The notes: generated by a model not told the origin, from the letters alone. A stretch of 64,000 nt of DNA from Peptostreptococcus equinus (GCF_027125355.1 NZ_CP114052.1:1364001-1428000); one strand, 5' to 3'; positions 50,588-60,182 are shown, counted from the first letter of the stretch. Made by a program: numbers and translations.

Positions 50588-50625
50588 ACTACACGCCTCC
50601 ACCATCTAAGTAACTTACCTTACAA

Positions 50626-51393
50626 CTAATTATTCAATAAAAATATGAAAATATTATTTAGTATACACATGAAAAACTTTCTGAATGCTATACTTATTAA
50701 AACTATGGTAATAGTCCACGCAAATAAATCTGCTGTATTAAAGTATATTTTTGCATTATACAAGTTTTCTCCAATAGAAACTTGAGGATTTGCTATTAAT
50801 TCTGCTGCTATGCCCGCTTTCCAACATAGTCCCAGTGATGTATTACATCCCGCCTCTATGTAAGGTATTAAATGGCTTAAATAAATATATCGTATCTTAT
50901 TATAAATTGATATATTATAAACCTTAGACAAATCTATCATATCTTTTGATATTGAATTAATACCTGAGCATAAATTTTTATAAATAATTGGAAAAACCAT
51001 TAAAAAACTTATAAATAATGATAAATATTGACTAGATAACCATATTAACAAAAGTATTATAAATGATACTACAGGTACAGTATGGGCCATAACTACAATA
51101 GGCTCAAGTAAAATTGAAAACACCTTACTTTTGTGTGAAATAAATGAAATTAAACTAGAAAACATTAGCGCTAGTAAAAATCCTCCTGATATTTTTATAA
51201 ATGAATTAAGTAAAGATCGCCAATAACATACTTCTTTAATTAATTCTATCAATCTAGTCAAAGTAGAAATAGGAGATGCCAAAAGCATCTCCTCATTTAC
51301 CAATACGCTAGCAATATGCCAGATTACTATCCAAAATAGAATAGCCCATATAAAATATTTTTTGCTATCATTTTGTGTAATAGAAATCTTCAC
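50626..51393 (-). CDS. ABC transporter permease (SsuC/TauC-like)
   Basis: A 255-residue inner-membrane permease with about six helices. The coupling-helix segment GINSISKDMIDLSKVYNIS, followed by IYLSHLIPYIEAGCNTSLGLCWKAGIAAEL, matches the EAA loop of the SsuC/TauC/ThiX family. The start is GTG (51391-51393), 26 bases inside the end of the substrate-binding protein gene, so translation is probably coupled. The cargo is not decidable: relatives move sulfonates, thiamine precursors or other small organic molecules. Confidence 0.86.
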   Translation of the reverse strand: MKISITQNDSKKYFIWAILFWIVIWHIASVLVNEEMLLASPISTLTRLIELIKEVCYWRSLLNSFIKISGGFLLALMFSSLISFISHKSKVFSILLEPIVVMAHTVPVVSFIILLLIWLSSQYLSLFISFLMVFPIIYKNLCSGINSISKDMIDLSKVYNISIYNKIRYIYLSHLIPYIEAGCNTSLGLCWKAGIAAELIANPQVSIGENLYNAKIYFNTADLFAWTITIVLISIAFRKFFMCILNNIFIFLLNN

Positions 51394-52387
51394 CTGGCAT
51401 TTTACCCCCTATCATATCCTTATTTTCTTTGTTTAATATTTCCAAATAAGCTTTCATAGAATCTTTCATTTCTTTACCATCTATATATTTAATATTAGAT
51501 TTTGGTATAGCCAACTTTGCTACAGCCTCTGGTACTATTTTATTTTGTCCTATTAGCTTAGCCGATTTTTCTATATCAGTATTTGTATATTCCATAGATT
51601 TTTTATATTCCTCCATAAATAATTTCACTTGATCTGGATGTTTTTCAGCAAAATCTGTTCTTACAACCATTACTCCAGTAATCATAGAATTCTTTGTATC
51701 AGGATTGGCAACATACCATTCCTTTGTCATATCTGCAAATACATTTATATCTTTATTCTTTAGTCTTGCCGCACTTACAAAAGGCTCTGGTAACATCGCT
51801 ACAGCATTTTTATTCTTTTCTAATGCTGCCAGACACTCTGTATGTTCTTGCTTATATTCTATATTTACATCTATTTGAGGATCTATATTATATGATTTTA
51901 ATACACTATTTAACACTATTTCAGGAGTTGCACCCTTTCCACTTAGATATATTGTCTTACCTCTAAGATCTGGTATTGATTTAATATTCCCACTTTGATC
52001 TACCATATATAAAACACCTAAAGTATTTATAGCCATTACCTGAACCTTACCCTTTGTCTTATTATACAATACAGACGCTAGATTAGAAGGTATAGCTGCC
52101 ATATCTACTTTGCCCTTTATTATCAATGGACTGATCTCATCAATAGAATTTGAAATCTTTATATCATATTTTTTATCCTTTTTATTTTTCTGATCATCTA
52201 TAAGCTTTACTATACCCATTCCTGTAGGTCCTTTTAATGCTTGTACTTTTACAAGTTGATCAGCCTTAATATTTTTCGAATCGGACTTTTGTACATTATT
52301 TTTGTCTTCTTTAGAGCAAGCACTCAAAGTTGTTATTACAATTGCAAAAGTTATTAGTAATGATAAAAATTTCTTAAATCTATTCAT
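51368..52387 (-). CDS. ABC transporter substrate-binding lipoprotein (NMT1/SsuA-like)
   Basis: A 339-residue lipoprotein. After MNRFKKFLSLLITFAIVITT the lipobox LSAC gives a lipidated cysteine, anchoring the protein outside the membrane. The fold is that of SsuA/NMT1-type binding proteins (ALKGPTGMGIVKLID, VDMAAIPSNLASVLYN, ATPEIVLNSVL, LPEPFVSAARL). The start is ATG 52385-52387 with AAGGAG seven bases upstream; the ATG at 52402 overlaps that site. It is the first gene of the importer operon. The ligand is unknown; the location next to folate genes suggests but does not prove a vitamin or precursor. Confidence 0.88.
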   Translation of the reverse strand: MNRFKKFLSLLITFAIVITTLSACSKEDKNNVQKSDSKNIKADQLVKVQALKGPTGMGIVKLIDDQKNKKDKKYDIKISNSIDEISPLIIKGKVDMAAIPSNLASVLYNKTKGKVQVMAINTLGVLYMVDQSGNIKSIPDLRGKTIYLSGKGATPEIVLNSVLKSYNIDPQIDVNIEYKQEHTECLAALEKNKNAVAMLPEPFVSAARLKNKDINVFADMTKEWYVANPDTKNSMITGVMVVRTDFAEKHPDQVKLFMEEYKKSMEYTNTDIEKSAKLIGQNKIVPEAVAKLAIPKSNIKYIDGKEMKDSMKAYLEILNKENKDMIGGKMPGEDFYYTK

Positions 52388-52465
52388 TTTTTTCTCCTTC
52401 ATAAAATATTTGTATATAAATTAAATTATAGCCCATATATTTTAATAATTAAAGTTTATTGTTTT

Positions 52466-53287
52466 TTACTTATTAGAGTTTGCCTTTAATTTATAAAGTA
52501 ATTCAGATACATTTTCACCCTTGATTGGATGTATTAAATATGGCTCTATATCCTTTAAAGGCTCAAGTACGAAATCTCTAATATGCATTTCTGGATGGGG
52601 AATCTTTAATTTTTCATCAAAGATTACTTGATTATTAAACAATAGTATATCTATATCCAAGGTTCTTTCCCCCCAGTGTCTTTTTCTTTCTCTTCCAGAT
52701 GCCTCTTCTACACTTTTACAAAAGTATAATAGTTCATAAGGATCATATATGGTTTCTATTTTTGCAGCAGCATTCATGAAATTAGGCTGATCAAGAACAC
52801 CATACGGTTTTGTTTCAATATACTTTGAAATAGCTATCTCATTAATATATGATGATTCCATCAGGTTTTGACAAGCAAAATCTAAATATGCTTTTTTATC
52901 GCCTAAATTTGATCCTAGACCCAAATACGCAATATTTCTCATTCTTTTTCTAGTAACACTTACATCAGAAAAAGGTGTCGATATTGGTGCATTTGGTTTA
53001 TGAACAGTTATTTCAATGGATTTAATCATTGCAAATGTAGTTAATAAATGTAAAGTCAAGTTATTCACTAGACTTTCCAATAAATCAAACTGATTATTTG
53101 TACAATACTCTACTATCTCATTTGTAACATCAGCATAACTAACTGTATTTTCTATATTATCCTTATCTACAATTTCTCTTAAGTCATATTGACAATCTAT
53201 ATAAAATAATTGGCCTATCTGTTTTTCACTTTCAAATACACCATGATAAGCAAAAAATTCTATACCGCTTACTTTGATTGTATCCAT
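52466..53287 (-). CDS. Bifunctional dihydroneopterin aldolase / HPPK (FolB-FolK fusion)
   Basis: A 273-residue fusion performing two consecutive steps of folate synthesis. Residues 1-118 are the aldolase (FFAYHGVFESEKQIGQLFYI; LLESLVNNL with the family's Glu; VHKPNAPI). Residues 119-273 are 6-hydroxymethyl-dihydropterin pyrophosphokinase (YLGLGSNLGDKKAYL; GRERKRHWGERTLDIDILL; IPHPEMHIRDFVLEPL). Both active-site blocks look intact. It overlaps folP by 19 bases and is last in the folate unit. Such fusions are common in clostridia and streptococci, so this is expected rather than odd. Confidence 0.94.
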   Translation of the reverse strand: MDTIKVSGIEFFAYHGVFESEKQIGQLFYIDCQYDLREIVDKDNIENTVSYADVTNEIVEYCTNNQFDLLESLVNNLTLHLLTTFAMIKSIEITVHKPNAPISTPFSDVSVTRKRMRNIAYLGLGSNLGDKKAYLDFACQNLMESSYINEIAISKYIETKPYGVLDQPNFMNAAAKIETIYDPYELLYFCKSVEEASGRERKRHWGERTLDIDILLFNNQVIFDEKLKIPHPEMHIRDFVLEPLKDIEPYLIHPIKGENVSELLYKLKANSNK

Positions 53288-54093
53288 TTTTTTTCCTCCA
53301 ATACTGACTTACAAATCTTTATTGCATCAAGATTTTCTGCTACATCATGTACCCTTAGAAAAGATCCACCCTTTAAAATTCCAATTACACTAGTAGCTAT
53401 AGTTCCCGCTGTTCTTTGATCTACAGTCCTGTCTGTTACCGCACCGATTACAGATTTCTTTGAAGTAGCTATCAAAACAGGATAACCAAAAGAACATAAT
53501 TCTTCTGTTCTATTTATTACCATTAGATTTTGTTCATATGTTTTTTGAAAACCTACCCCGCCATCTAGCATTATTTTATTTTTGTCTATACCAGCATCTT
53601 TTGCCATTTGGATGCACTCTCTCATATCATTCATATAATCTGACCAAAAGTCACTATAATCCGCTTCTTTTCTATTGTGCATCAAACAGCAAGCCAAATC
53701 AAATTTTGCAATTTGATCAGCCATAGTCCCATCATATTTCAAGCCCCATATATCATTTACTAAATCAATTTTTGAACCTACTTGCTTTATCACACCACTT
53801 TTGTAAGTATCTAATGAGATTGTAGTGTCAAAATTAGCCCTTATTTTTTCTATTACTGGTAGAACCCTCTCAACTTCTTCATCATCAGATATTTTAGTAT
53901 AACCTGGTCTTGTAGATTCACCTCCTATATCTATAATGGATGCACCATTATTTATCATTGACTCCGCTTGAAATAAAGCAGAATCTAAACTATTATACTT
54001 TCCACCATCAGAGAATGAGTCAGGCGTTACATTCAATATCCCCATTATATATACATTGTTTTTAGTATCAAAATTTTTATTTCCAATTATCAT
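53269..54093 (-). CDS. folP: Dihydropteroate synthase
   Basis: A 274-residue TIM-barrel enzyme joining 6-hydroxymethyl-dihydropterin pyrophosphate and p-aminobenzoate; the sulfonamide target. The signature MGILNVTPDSFSDGGKY is at residues 17-33. IIDIGGESTRPGY and the DGGVGFQKT and GSFLRVHDV blocks follow. It overlaps the HD-domain gene by four bases (ATGA) and folB-folK by 19, so the set is translationally coupled. Its aminobenzoate comes from the pab genes 2-4 kb upstream in the same direction. Confidence 0.96.
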   Translation of the reverse strand: MIIGNKNFDTKNNVYIMGILNVTPDSFSDGGKYNSLDSALFQAESMINNGASIIDIGGESTRPGYTKISDDEEVERVLPVIEKIRANFDTTISLDTYKSGVIKQVGSKIDLVNDIWGLKYDGTMADQIAKFDLACCLMHNRKEADYSDFWSDYMNDMRECIQMAKDAGIDKNKIMLDGGVGFQKTYEQNLMVINRTEELCSFGYPVLIATSKKSVIGAVTDRTVDQRTAGTIATSVIGILKGGSFLRVHDVAENLDAIKICKSVLEEKKWIQSK

Positions 54094-54611
54094 AGTAAAA
54101 CCCCCTTATTCTTTTTTTCTTCTGACCATTTACACTTGCTACTTGCAGGACATAGGTAGCAATTTCTACTCTTTTTATCGGCAAATTTCAGCAATTTTCC
54201 CAAAAGATTTACTTCTACATTATTATGGCCTATAATAGCATTTTTAATATTTTCTATTTCATCACTAGAAAATCCTACTTGTTTTAGTATTTTTTCAGAT
54301 ATTTCAGAGCTTGCTATAGCATGTTTTTTTCCACCATTATATTCTTCTACTCTACCTAAATCGTGCAGTAATGCACAAGCATATATATGATTTCTATCCA
54401 ATCCTAAATTTTCTTCTATATTAATTAATTGCATACTTCTAGCAACATTAAATAAATGCTCTAAGTTATGTAAACAAAAAATTCTATTCTCTTCTAATCT
54501 ATCTATTTCTTTTATATAATATTTAAAATCTGGATTTGAAAGTATTGCATTTATCCTTTTACTTTTCTCATTATATTTATCTTCTAGTATTTTAATATCA
54601 AAATCTTCCAT
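54090..54611 (-). CDS. HD-domain hydrolase of the folate cluster
   Basis: A 173-residue HD-superfamily metal-dependent hydrolase. The metal ligands appear in order: FCLHNLEHLF (His), ACALLHDLGRVEEYN (His-Asp) and a later IIGHNNVEV, then LLKFADKKSRNC with the terminal Asp. A C-terminal cluster CYLCPASSKCKW has three cysteines and may bind zinc. It lies between folE and folP, overlapping folP by four bases. Folate synthesis needs a phosphatase for dihydroneopterin triphosphate, and no Nudix FolQ is nearby, so this protein is a reasonable candidate. That is inference from position, not shown by sequence. Confidence 0.82.
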   Translation of the reverse strand: MEDFDIKILEDKYNEKSKRINAILSNPDFKYYIKEIDRLEENRIFCLHNLEHLFNVARSMQLINIEENLGLDRNHIYACALLHDLGRVEEYNGGKKHAIASSEISEKILKQVGFSSDEIENIKNAIIGHNNVEVNLLGKLLKFADKKSRNCYLCPASSKCKWSEEKKNKGVLL

Positions 54612-54696
54612 ATTATCCCTTTTATAAACTTAATTAATAAAATTTATCAAACATCTATTTGTAAATATAAATTTTAAAAATTTTTACCTATTAAAT

Positions 54697-54720
54697 CGAC
54701 AAAGCCATATAGCTTTGCCG
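54697..54720 (-). terminator. Weak hairpin after folE
   Basis: On the minus strand CGGCAAAGC/GCTTTGTCG, with one mismatch and a 6-base loop, lies just past the folE stop. No strong U-tract follows, so read-through into the HD gene is likely. Confidence 0.45.
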
Positions 54721-54728
54721 ATAAGTAG

Positions 54729-55283
54729 TTATTTAATCAATTCTCTGATTGTAGCCTGTAGATTATTGTCTGTCCTAAATACACCTCTACTAGCATGTGT
54801 CACAGTCTTTGCTCCAACCTTTTTTATACCCCTCATAGACATACATGTGTGTTCTGCTTCAATTATTACCATTACACCCTTTGGATTTAATTCTTCTACA
54901 ATTGCATTAGCAATTTGAACTGTCATCTGCTCTTGTATCTGTAATCTTTTAGCATATACATCCACTAACCTTCCCAGCTTGCTAATACCTACCACCTTAC
55001 CATCTGGTATATAGGCAATGTGTACCTTTCCAAAAAATGGCATCATATGGTGTTCACACATAGAATAAAATTGTATATCTTTTTCCAATACAAAATCCGT
55101 ATCCTCTGAATTAAACACTCTGCTTAAATGATCTGATGGCTTTTCCTCAAATCCAGCTAGAATTTCTTCATACATTTTTGCAACTCTCTTCGGAGTTTCC
55201 ACCAATCCCTCTCTATTGGGATCTTCACCTATCGCTTCAATAAGCATTCTCACAGCTTCTTGAGTCTTTTCTATATCAACCAT
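54729..55283 (-). CDS. folE: GTP cyclohydrolase I
   Basis: A 184-residue enzyme turning GTP into dihydroneopterin triphosphate, the first pterin step of folate synthesis. The zinc ligands are visible in [15 protein letters not shown] and HTCMSMRGI. The substrate segment [20 protein letters not shown] and the ending TRGVF-like block ([10 protein letters not shown]) are typical, as is the length. Gaps of about 117-120 bases on either side suggest it may be transcribed separately from the pab genes, or from an internal promoter. A hairpin with one mismatch follows at 54697-54720. Confidence 0.96.
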   Translation of the reverse strand: MVDIEKTQEAVRMLIEAIGEDPNREGLVETPKRVAKMYEEILAGFEEKPSDHLSRVFNSEDTDFVLEKDIQFYSMCEHHMMPFFGKVHIAYIPDGKVVGISKLGRLVDVYAKRLQIQEQMTVQIANAIVEELNPKGVMVIIEAEHTCMSMRGIKKVGAKTVTHASRGVFRTDNNLQATIRELIK

Positions 55284-55403
55284 TAACCCACCTACTTAAC
55301 TATATTATTTGCTCTATTTTCAATATAACTTATAAAATTTTTTATTCTCATTATATTCTTTGAATATACATAATATTATTATAGCATAAGTAAGCTTATT
55401 ATA

Positions 55404-56183
55404 TTACAAAGAAGCCTTGTATTTATCTCTTACAATGTTAGCTGTATTATGTTTTTTGAATATAATCTTACCTACGCTTTTTACAGGCATTACCCCCATT
55501 AGCGAATTTGTTAAAAAACATTCATCAAAATTCTCTAATTGTTCAACAGCAATTATTACCTGACTTACTTCAAAATTTTCAATTACAAAGTCTCTAACCG
55601 TTCCATTTAATAGACCACATTCGATTTTTGGAGTGAAAATTTTGTTGTCTTTTACAAAAAATATATTTGAAGAGGTACATTCACAAATTTCATTATCGCT
55701 ATTTAAAAATATAAAATCATTTTTATTATCTTCTAGAGCTTTTCTCTTTTCGTATATACATTCTCCATAATTCAAAGTTTTATGATAAACAAATGGAGAG
55801 GTATTTGATCTTAATATTTTACTAATACCCAAAACAAATCCTTTATCGTAATCTTTTTGGTTATAAGTATAATTTCTTAACTCAAAAACAGTATTTTCTG
55901 AAGATACCATAATTTTCAATACAAAATTTATCATATTGATAACTTCATTTTTTTTAGTTTCACTTTCTATATTTCTATTAAAAATATTTTCATTTAAATA
56001 ATTTAGCACCTCTTCTTTACTTATCTTCTTATTTATTGAAAAAAATTCCAATGAACTATTTAATCTTTCTAAATGCTTATCCAAAAAAATTGCTTTTCTA
56101 TTTTTTACGTGAATAGTTTCAAATAGACCAATGCCAAACTTATATCCTTCGTCTAATTTTATAAATTTATCCACATTGTCCAC
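55404..56183 (-). CDS. pabC: 4-amino-4-deoxychorismate lyase (class IV PLP enzyme)
   Basis: A 259-residue fold-type IV PLP enzyme. The PLP lysine is in FVYHKTLNYGECIYEK. DNEICECTSSNIFFVKDN and CGLLNGTVRDFVI are the usual phosphate-binding and substrate blocks. By sequence alone it could be a branched-chain or D-amino acid aminotransferase. The 17-base overlap with pabB and the folate context make aminodeoxychorismate lyase, which releases p-aminobenzoate and pyruvate, by far the best call. Confidence 0.88.
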   Translation of the reverse strand: MDNVDKFIKLDEGYKFGIGLFETIHVKNRKAIFLDKHLERLNSSLEFFSINKKISKEEVLNYLNENIFNRNIESETKKNEVINMINFVLKIMVSSENTVFELRNYTYNQKDYDKGFVLGISKILRSNTSPFVYHKTLNYGECIYEKRKALEDNKNDFIFLNSDNEICECTSSNIFFVKDNKIFTPKIECGLLNGTVRDFVIENFEVSQVIIAVEQLENFDECFLTNSLMGVMPVKSVGKIIFKKHNTANIVRDKYKASL

Positions 56184-57579
56184 CTCTTTTTACACAATTT
56201 AAAGCATTTAACAGAGCTTTGGCCTTTTGTTCAGTCTCTTCGTACTCAAACTCCAAATTTGACTCACAAGTTATTCCACCACCTACACCTATATGATATT
56301 TTCTATCTTTATATAGGGCTGTCCTAATCACAATATTTAAATCACAATCTCCATTTAAGGATATATATCCAATTGAACCGGTATAAATATTTCTTCTTGA
56401 TGCTTCTACTTGATCACTCAATTCCATAGCTCTATATTTAGGTGATCCTGTAATAGAGCCTCCTGGAAAACTTGCCTTTAAAATATCTGCAAAATTATAT
56501 TCATCTTTTAATTTTCCTTTTATTTGAGCTACTAGATGAAATACTGTAGCATATGTCTCTACATCAAATAAATCTTCTACTATAACAGAACCAGGAGTAC
56601 AAATTTTATTTAGATCATTTCTCTCTAAATCAACTATCATTAATAACTCACTTTTATCCTTGTCAGAATTTTTTAATTCTTCTTTTAAAAGTTGATCTTC
56701 ATAAGGATCTTCACCCCTTTTTCTAGTGCCTTTAATAGGTCTAGTAAGTAGGTTTCCATTCTTATTTAATAAAAATCTTTCAGGTGAAGCTGAAATAATT
56801 TTAAACCCATCATAATTCATATAAGCCCCAAATGGAGATGGATTGTTCTTTCTTAATATTGTAAAAAACTCATATGGATCTATACCACACTCTATACATA
56901 TTTGTCTAGTCATATTCACTATATAAATATCTCCCTCAATTATATAGTGAATCATTTTATCAATAGCTTCCTTATAATCTTTTTTGCAAAAATTGGAACT
57001 TAAAGAATAATTTTCGTTTTGTTCTTTGATAATTTCGGATTTATCTTTATTTTTAGCCTCATTTTTTTTGCTATTAGCTATTTCAATTATCTGTAGCAAT
57101 TTATTGGAAGATTTTTCTTTTTCCTCTAATTTACCATTGGATATTATGTATAATTTTTTCTTGTATAAATCTTCTATTAAAAAATTATCATAAAAATAAA
57201 CTCTGGCTTTATCTATTTCCAATTGATCTTTATGCCTAGATTTAATACCCATGATATCCATACCATAGTCATAAGAAAAATAAGCTATAGCACCTGAAAT
57301 TAATGGAATATCTGTCTTATTATCTTCTTTATTATCCTTTAAATACTGACTTAAAAAATCTATTAATGTATTTTTTTTTAATTCATCATTTACATAAAAT
57401 CCATCATACTTTTGAACTAATTTTAAATATGGATTAAGTCCAATAATAGAATATCGTCCTAATTCATTTTTCAGTGAAGAATCTAAAAAAACAGAATTTT
57501 CGTCTTTATTAAAATAAGTATATATGTTTTCAATAGGTGGATATTGATCTAGTTCAATTATTTTAGTCATTTTTTGCAT
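56167..57579 (-). CDS. pabB: Aminodeoxychorismate synthase component I
   Basis: A 470-residue chorismate-utilising enzyme that, with the PabA glutaminase, makes 4-amino-4-deoxychorismate. The RPIKGTRKRG motif (Lys of PabB, instead of the Ala found in TrpE) separates it from anthranilate synthase. SPERFLL, ASFPGGSITGSPKYRAMEL and HIGVGGGITCESNLEFEYEET are typical. The N-terminal part (YFSYDYGMDIMG) is the conserved lobe. It overlaps pabA and pabC by 17 bases each. No trp genes are nearby. Confidence 0.94.
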   Translation of the reverse strand: MQKMTKIIELDQYPPIENIYTYFNKDENSVFLDSSLKNELGRYSIIGLNPYLKLVQKYDGFYVNDELKKNTLIDFLSQYLKDNKEDNKTDIPLISGAIAYFSYDYGMDIMGIKSRHKDQLEIDKARVYFYDNFLIEDLYKKKLYIISNGKLEEKEKSSNKLLQIIEIANSKKNEAKNKDKSEIIKEQNENYSLSSNFCKKDYKEAIDKMIHYIIEGDIYIVNMTRQICIECGIDPYEFFTILRKNNPSPFGAYMNYDGFKIISASPERFLLNKNGNLLTRPIKGTRKRGEDPYEDQLLKEELKNSDKDKSELLMIVDLERNDLNKICTPGSVIVEDLFDVETYATVFHLVAQIKGKLKDEYNFADILKASFPGGSITGSPKYRAMELSDQVEASRRNIYTGSIGYISLNGDCDLNIVIRTALYKDRKYHIGVGGGITCESNLEFEYEETEQKAKALLNALNCVKRGGQCG

Positions 57580-58153
57580 ACCACCTTTCGCATATATTCA
57601 CAAAGTTTTTCAACATTTTATGACCATATTCTGTCAATGCTGCTTCTGGATGAAACTGTACACTATATATAGGATACTGTTTATGTGACATAGCCATAAG
57701 TACATCATCACTGGATATTGCATTAATATTAAAATTATTTTTAACGCTATCTTTATTTACAATTAAAGAATGATAACGTGTAACATTTATATTATTTTTT
57801 ATATCTTTAAAAATATTCTCTTCACTGTGATTTATCTTATATATCTTTCCATGAATTGGCTTCTTACCTTTTTCAATTTTTGCTCCAAAATAATATCCTA
57901 TGGCCTGATGCCCTAAACACACACCGAGTATAGGCTTAATTTCTTTAAAATAATCAATTGCTTTCAAGGATAAAGTTGCATCTTTTGGATGACCTGGACC
58001 TGGTGATATTATTATTCCCTTTGGATTTAAATCAATAATATATTGTAAATCAACCTCATCAATTCTTTTTATTTGAACTTCCACTCCGATTTCTTGAAAA
58101 TATGCATAAATATTATACACAAAGGAGTCGTAGTTATCTAAAATAAAATACAT
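57563..58153 (-). CDS. pabA: Aminodeoxychorismate/anthranilate synthase glutaminase component
   Basis: A 196-residue class I glutamine amidotransferase supplying ammonia to PabB. Start LDNYDSFVYNIYAY, oxyanion loop ISPGPGHP, nucleophile elbow GVCLGHQAIGYYFG (Cys) and YSVQFHPEAALTEYG (His, Glu) are all present. It may also serve TrpE if one exists, but the gene lies directly ahead of pabB. The start is ATG 58151-58153 behind AGAGGTG; a TTG at 58174 is rejected. It is the first gene of the pab operon. Confidence 0.93.
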   Translation of the reverse strand: MYFILDNYDSFVYNIYAYFQEIGVEVQIKRIDEVDLQYIIDLNPKGIIISPGPGHPKDATLSLKAIDYFKEIKPILGVCLGHQAIGYYFGAKIEKGKKPIHGKIYKINHSEENIFKDIKNNINVTRYHSLIVNKDSVKNNFNINAISSDDVLMAMSHKQYPIYSVQFHPEAALTEYGHKMLKNFVNICERWYAKND

Positions 58154-58237
58154 TTCTACACCTCTTTCATACAATCAAAGTCGTTATCCTAAAAAGGTCC
58201 GTAACTTTGCCTTTTAATTTTTCTATTATTATTGTAC

Positions 58238-58267
58238 AAAAAAAGTGCCACTAATGCGACACTTTTT
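58238..58267 (-). terminator. Terminator after xpt
   Basis: On the minus strand AAAAAGTG/CACTTTTT, with an inner CGC/GTG pairing, is followed by further T residues, nine bases after the xpt stop. Confidence 0.75.
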
Positions 58268-58275
58268 CATATTTA

Positions 58276-58851
58276 TTAGTCTTTTTTGAAAACAACTTTT
58301 CCATCTTCAAATTTTTCTATTACAGCTTGGCTATATACATCATAACCCAATGATCTATAATGCTTTCCACCTTCTTGGAATGCTTTTTCTATAGCTATAC
58401 CAACACCAATTACTTCAGCGTCAGCTTGCTTACATAGTTCCATTAGACCGTTTAGAGCTTGTCCCTTTGCTAGGAAGTCATCTATAATTAGGACATTATC
58501 TTCACTACTCAAAAATGCCTTATCTACTCTTATATCATATTCTTTATGCTTTGTATATGATATTACCTTGCTAGAAAAAACATCATCTGACAAAGTAAGT
58601 GAATCAGATTTTTTAGCAAAAAGAACTGGAACATTTAAATATGTTGCAGCAGCAAAAGCAACTGCTATACCTGATACTTCAAGAGTTAATATCTTATTAA
58701 TACCCATACCTTTAAAATGTTCGTAAAAATCTTTACCCATTTCCATAAATAGGTTTGGATCAATTTGGTGATTTAAAAACTTATCTACTTTTAATATGTT
58801 TCCTGAAAGGACTCTGCCTTCACTTAATATCTTATTTTCTAATAATTCCAT
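58276..58851 (-). CDS. xpt: Xanthine phosphoribosyltransferase
   Basis: A 191-residue purine salvage enzyme making XMP from xanthine and PRPP. The PRPP-binding loop is VLIIDDFLAKGQAL (about residues 125-138). The N-terminus MELLENKILSEGRVLSGNIL and the tail QAVIEKFEDGKVVF match Xpt. Its ATG overlaps the stop of the permease gene, so uptake and conversion are made together under one guanine-class riboswitch. A terminator follows at once. Confidence 0.95.
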   Translation of the reverse strand: MELLENKILSEGRVLSGNILKVDKFLNHQIDPNLFMEMGKDFYEHFKGMGINKILTLEVSGIAVAFAAATYLNVPVLFAKKSDSLTLSDDVFSSKVISYTKHKEYDIRVDKAFLSSEDNVLIIDDFLAKGQALNGLMELCKQADAEVIGVGIAIEKAFQEGGKHYRSLGYDVYSQAVIEKFEDGKVVFKKD

Positions 58852-60182
58852 TATTTAACTCCCTTTCTTTTGTCAACTAGTACTATATTTAATATTAAAG
58901 CTGCAAGAGTACCAGTAGAAATACCTGATGATAAAATCATCTTAAGTGCTTCTGGAAGTCCATTTAATATATCTGGCTTGACTGTTACTCCTATACCTAG
59001 AGCAAAAGAAACTGAAATTATCAGTAGTTCTCTATCTCCAAGTTTAACGCTTGATAATGTTTTGATACCTTGAGCTGCAACTAAACCAAACATAATTACA
59101 CCTACACCACCCAATACTGGTGAAGGCATTACAGCTATTAATGCACTCAACTTAGGGAAAAATCCTAAGATAGTAAGTATTATACCAGCAACTATCATAA
59201 CATGTCTACTAGCAACTTTTGTAAGAGTAATTAGTCCAACATTCTGAGAAAATGAAGTATTAGGGCCTGCGCCAAATAAACCTGATATCATTGATCCCAC
59301 ACCATCACATAAAACTCCTGACGCTACTCTATCACTTGAAAGTTCTATTTTTGAAGTTTCACCAATAGCTTTCATTATACCTACTGTACCAATTGTAGAA
59401 ACTACATAAGCTGGCACAAATGACAGTGTAGATGCTAAGTCAAACTTAAATCCATAACGTAATATATTTGGTATTGCAATCCAGTCAGCATTGGCCACTG
59501 ATGTTAAATCTACCATACCTAAAGGTATACATACTATATATCCAAATACCATACCTATAAATACGGCTGCAGTACTCATGATTCCTTTGCCATAGTGGTT
59601 TAAGAATAGAGTAAATAACATTATTACAAATGCAACACTTAGATTTTTAAGTGAACCATATCCAGGAGAACCAAATCCTCCAGCTGCCCAATCAATACTT
59701 ACAGGAAGCAAAGTGATACCTATTAATGATACAACTGTACCTGTAATTAGAGGTGGGAAAAACTTCATTAGTGGCTTTATAAATCTACTTAAAATAATTT
59801 CAACAAGTGAGCCTGTGATTGTAGCAGCAACTATACCTGCAATTCCAAACTTTGCTCCGACACTAATTGAAGGATTAACAAATGTAAAATCTGTTCCCAT
59901 CATTCCTGATACTCGTGAACCTACTGGACCTACACCCTTTGATTGAAGAATTGTAGTCAAACCTGAAGCCAAAATTGTAGCCCCTACCATGATTGATGTC
60001 TGTTCAACATTTAATTTAAGTGCTGCACACACAACAAGTGGTACAGCAATTATACCTGCAAATGCAGCTAAAATATGCTGAAAAGCCAATATTAATGTGA
60101 TAGCAAAAGGTGGCTTATCATCAATCTTATACTGTAATTCATCGAATGAATCTTCTGTTGTTAATTGAATTTCTTCGTTCAT
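58851..60182 (-). CDS. pbuX: Xanthine permease (NCS2 family)
   Basis: A 443-residue NCS2 nucleobase:cation symporter with about 12-14 membrane helices. Family motifs include FQHILAAFAGIIAVPLV near the N-terminus, the QSKGVGPVGSRVSG region, and ASGVLCDGVGSMISGLFGAGPNTSFSQNVGL, which carries the conserved NTSFSQNVG substrate segment. Xanthine as cargo is inferred from the overlapping xpt gene and the guanine-class riboswitch upstream; uric acid transporters share this motif. The start is ATG 60180-60182 with GGAGG. The order here is permease then xpt, the reverse of B. subtilis. Confidence 0.92.
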   Translation of the reverse strand: MNEEIQLTTEDSFDELQYKIDDKPPFAITLILAFQHILAAFAGIIAVPLVVCAALKLNVEQTSIMVGATILASGLTTILQSKGVGPVGSRVSGMMGTDFTFVNPSISVGAKFGIAGIVAATITGSLVEIILSRFIKPLMKFFPPLITGTVVSLIGITLLPVSIDWAAGGFGSPGYGSLKNLSVAFVIMLFTLFLNHYGKGIMSTAAVFIGMVFGYIVCIPLGMVDLTSVANADWIAIPNILRYGFKFDLASTLSFVPAYVVSTIGTVGIMKAIGETSKIELSSDRVASGVLCDGVGSMISGLFGAGPNTSFSQNVGLITLTKVASRHVMIVAGIILTILGFFPKLSALIAVMPSPVLGGVGVIMFGLVAAQGIKTLSSVKLGDRELLIISVSFALGIGVTVKPDILNGLPEALKMILSSGISTGTLAALILNIVLVDKRKGVK

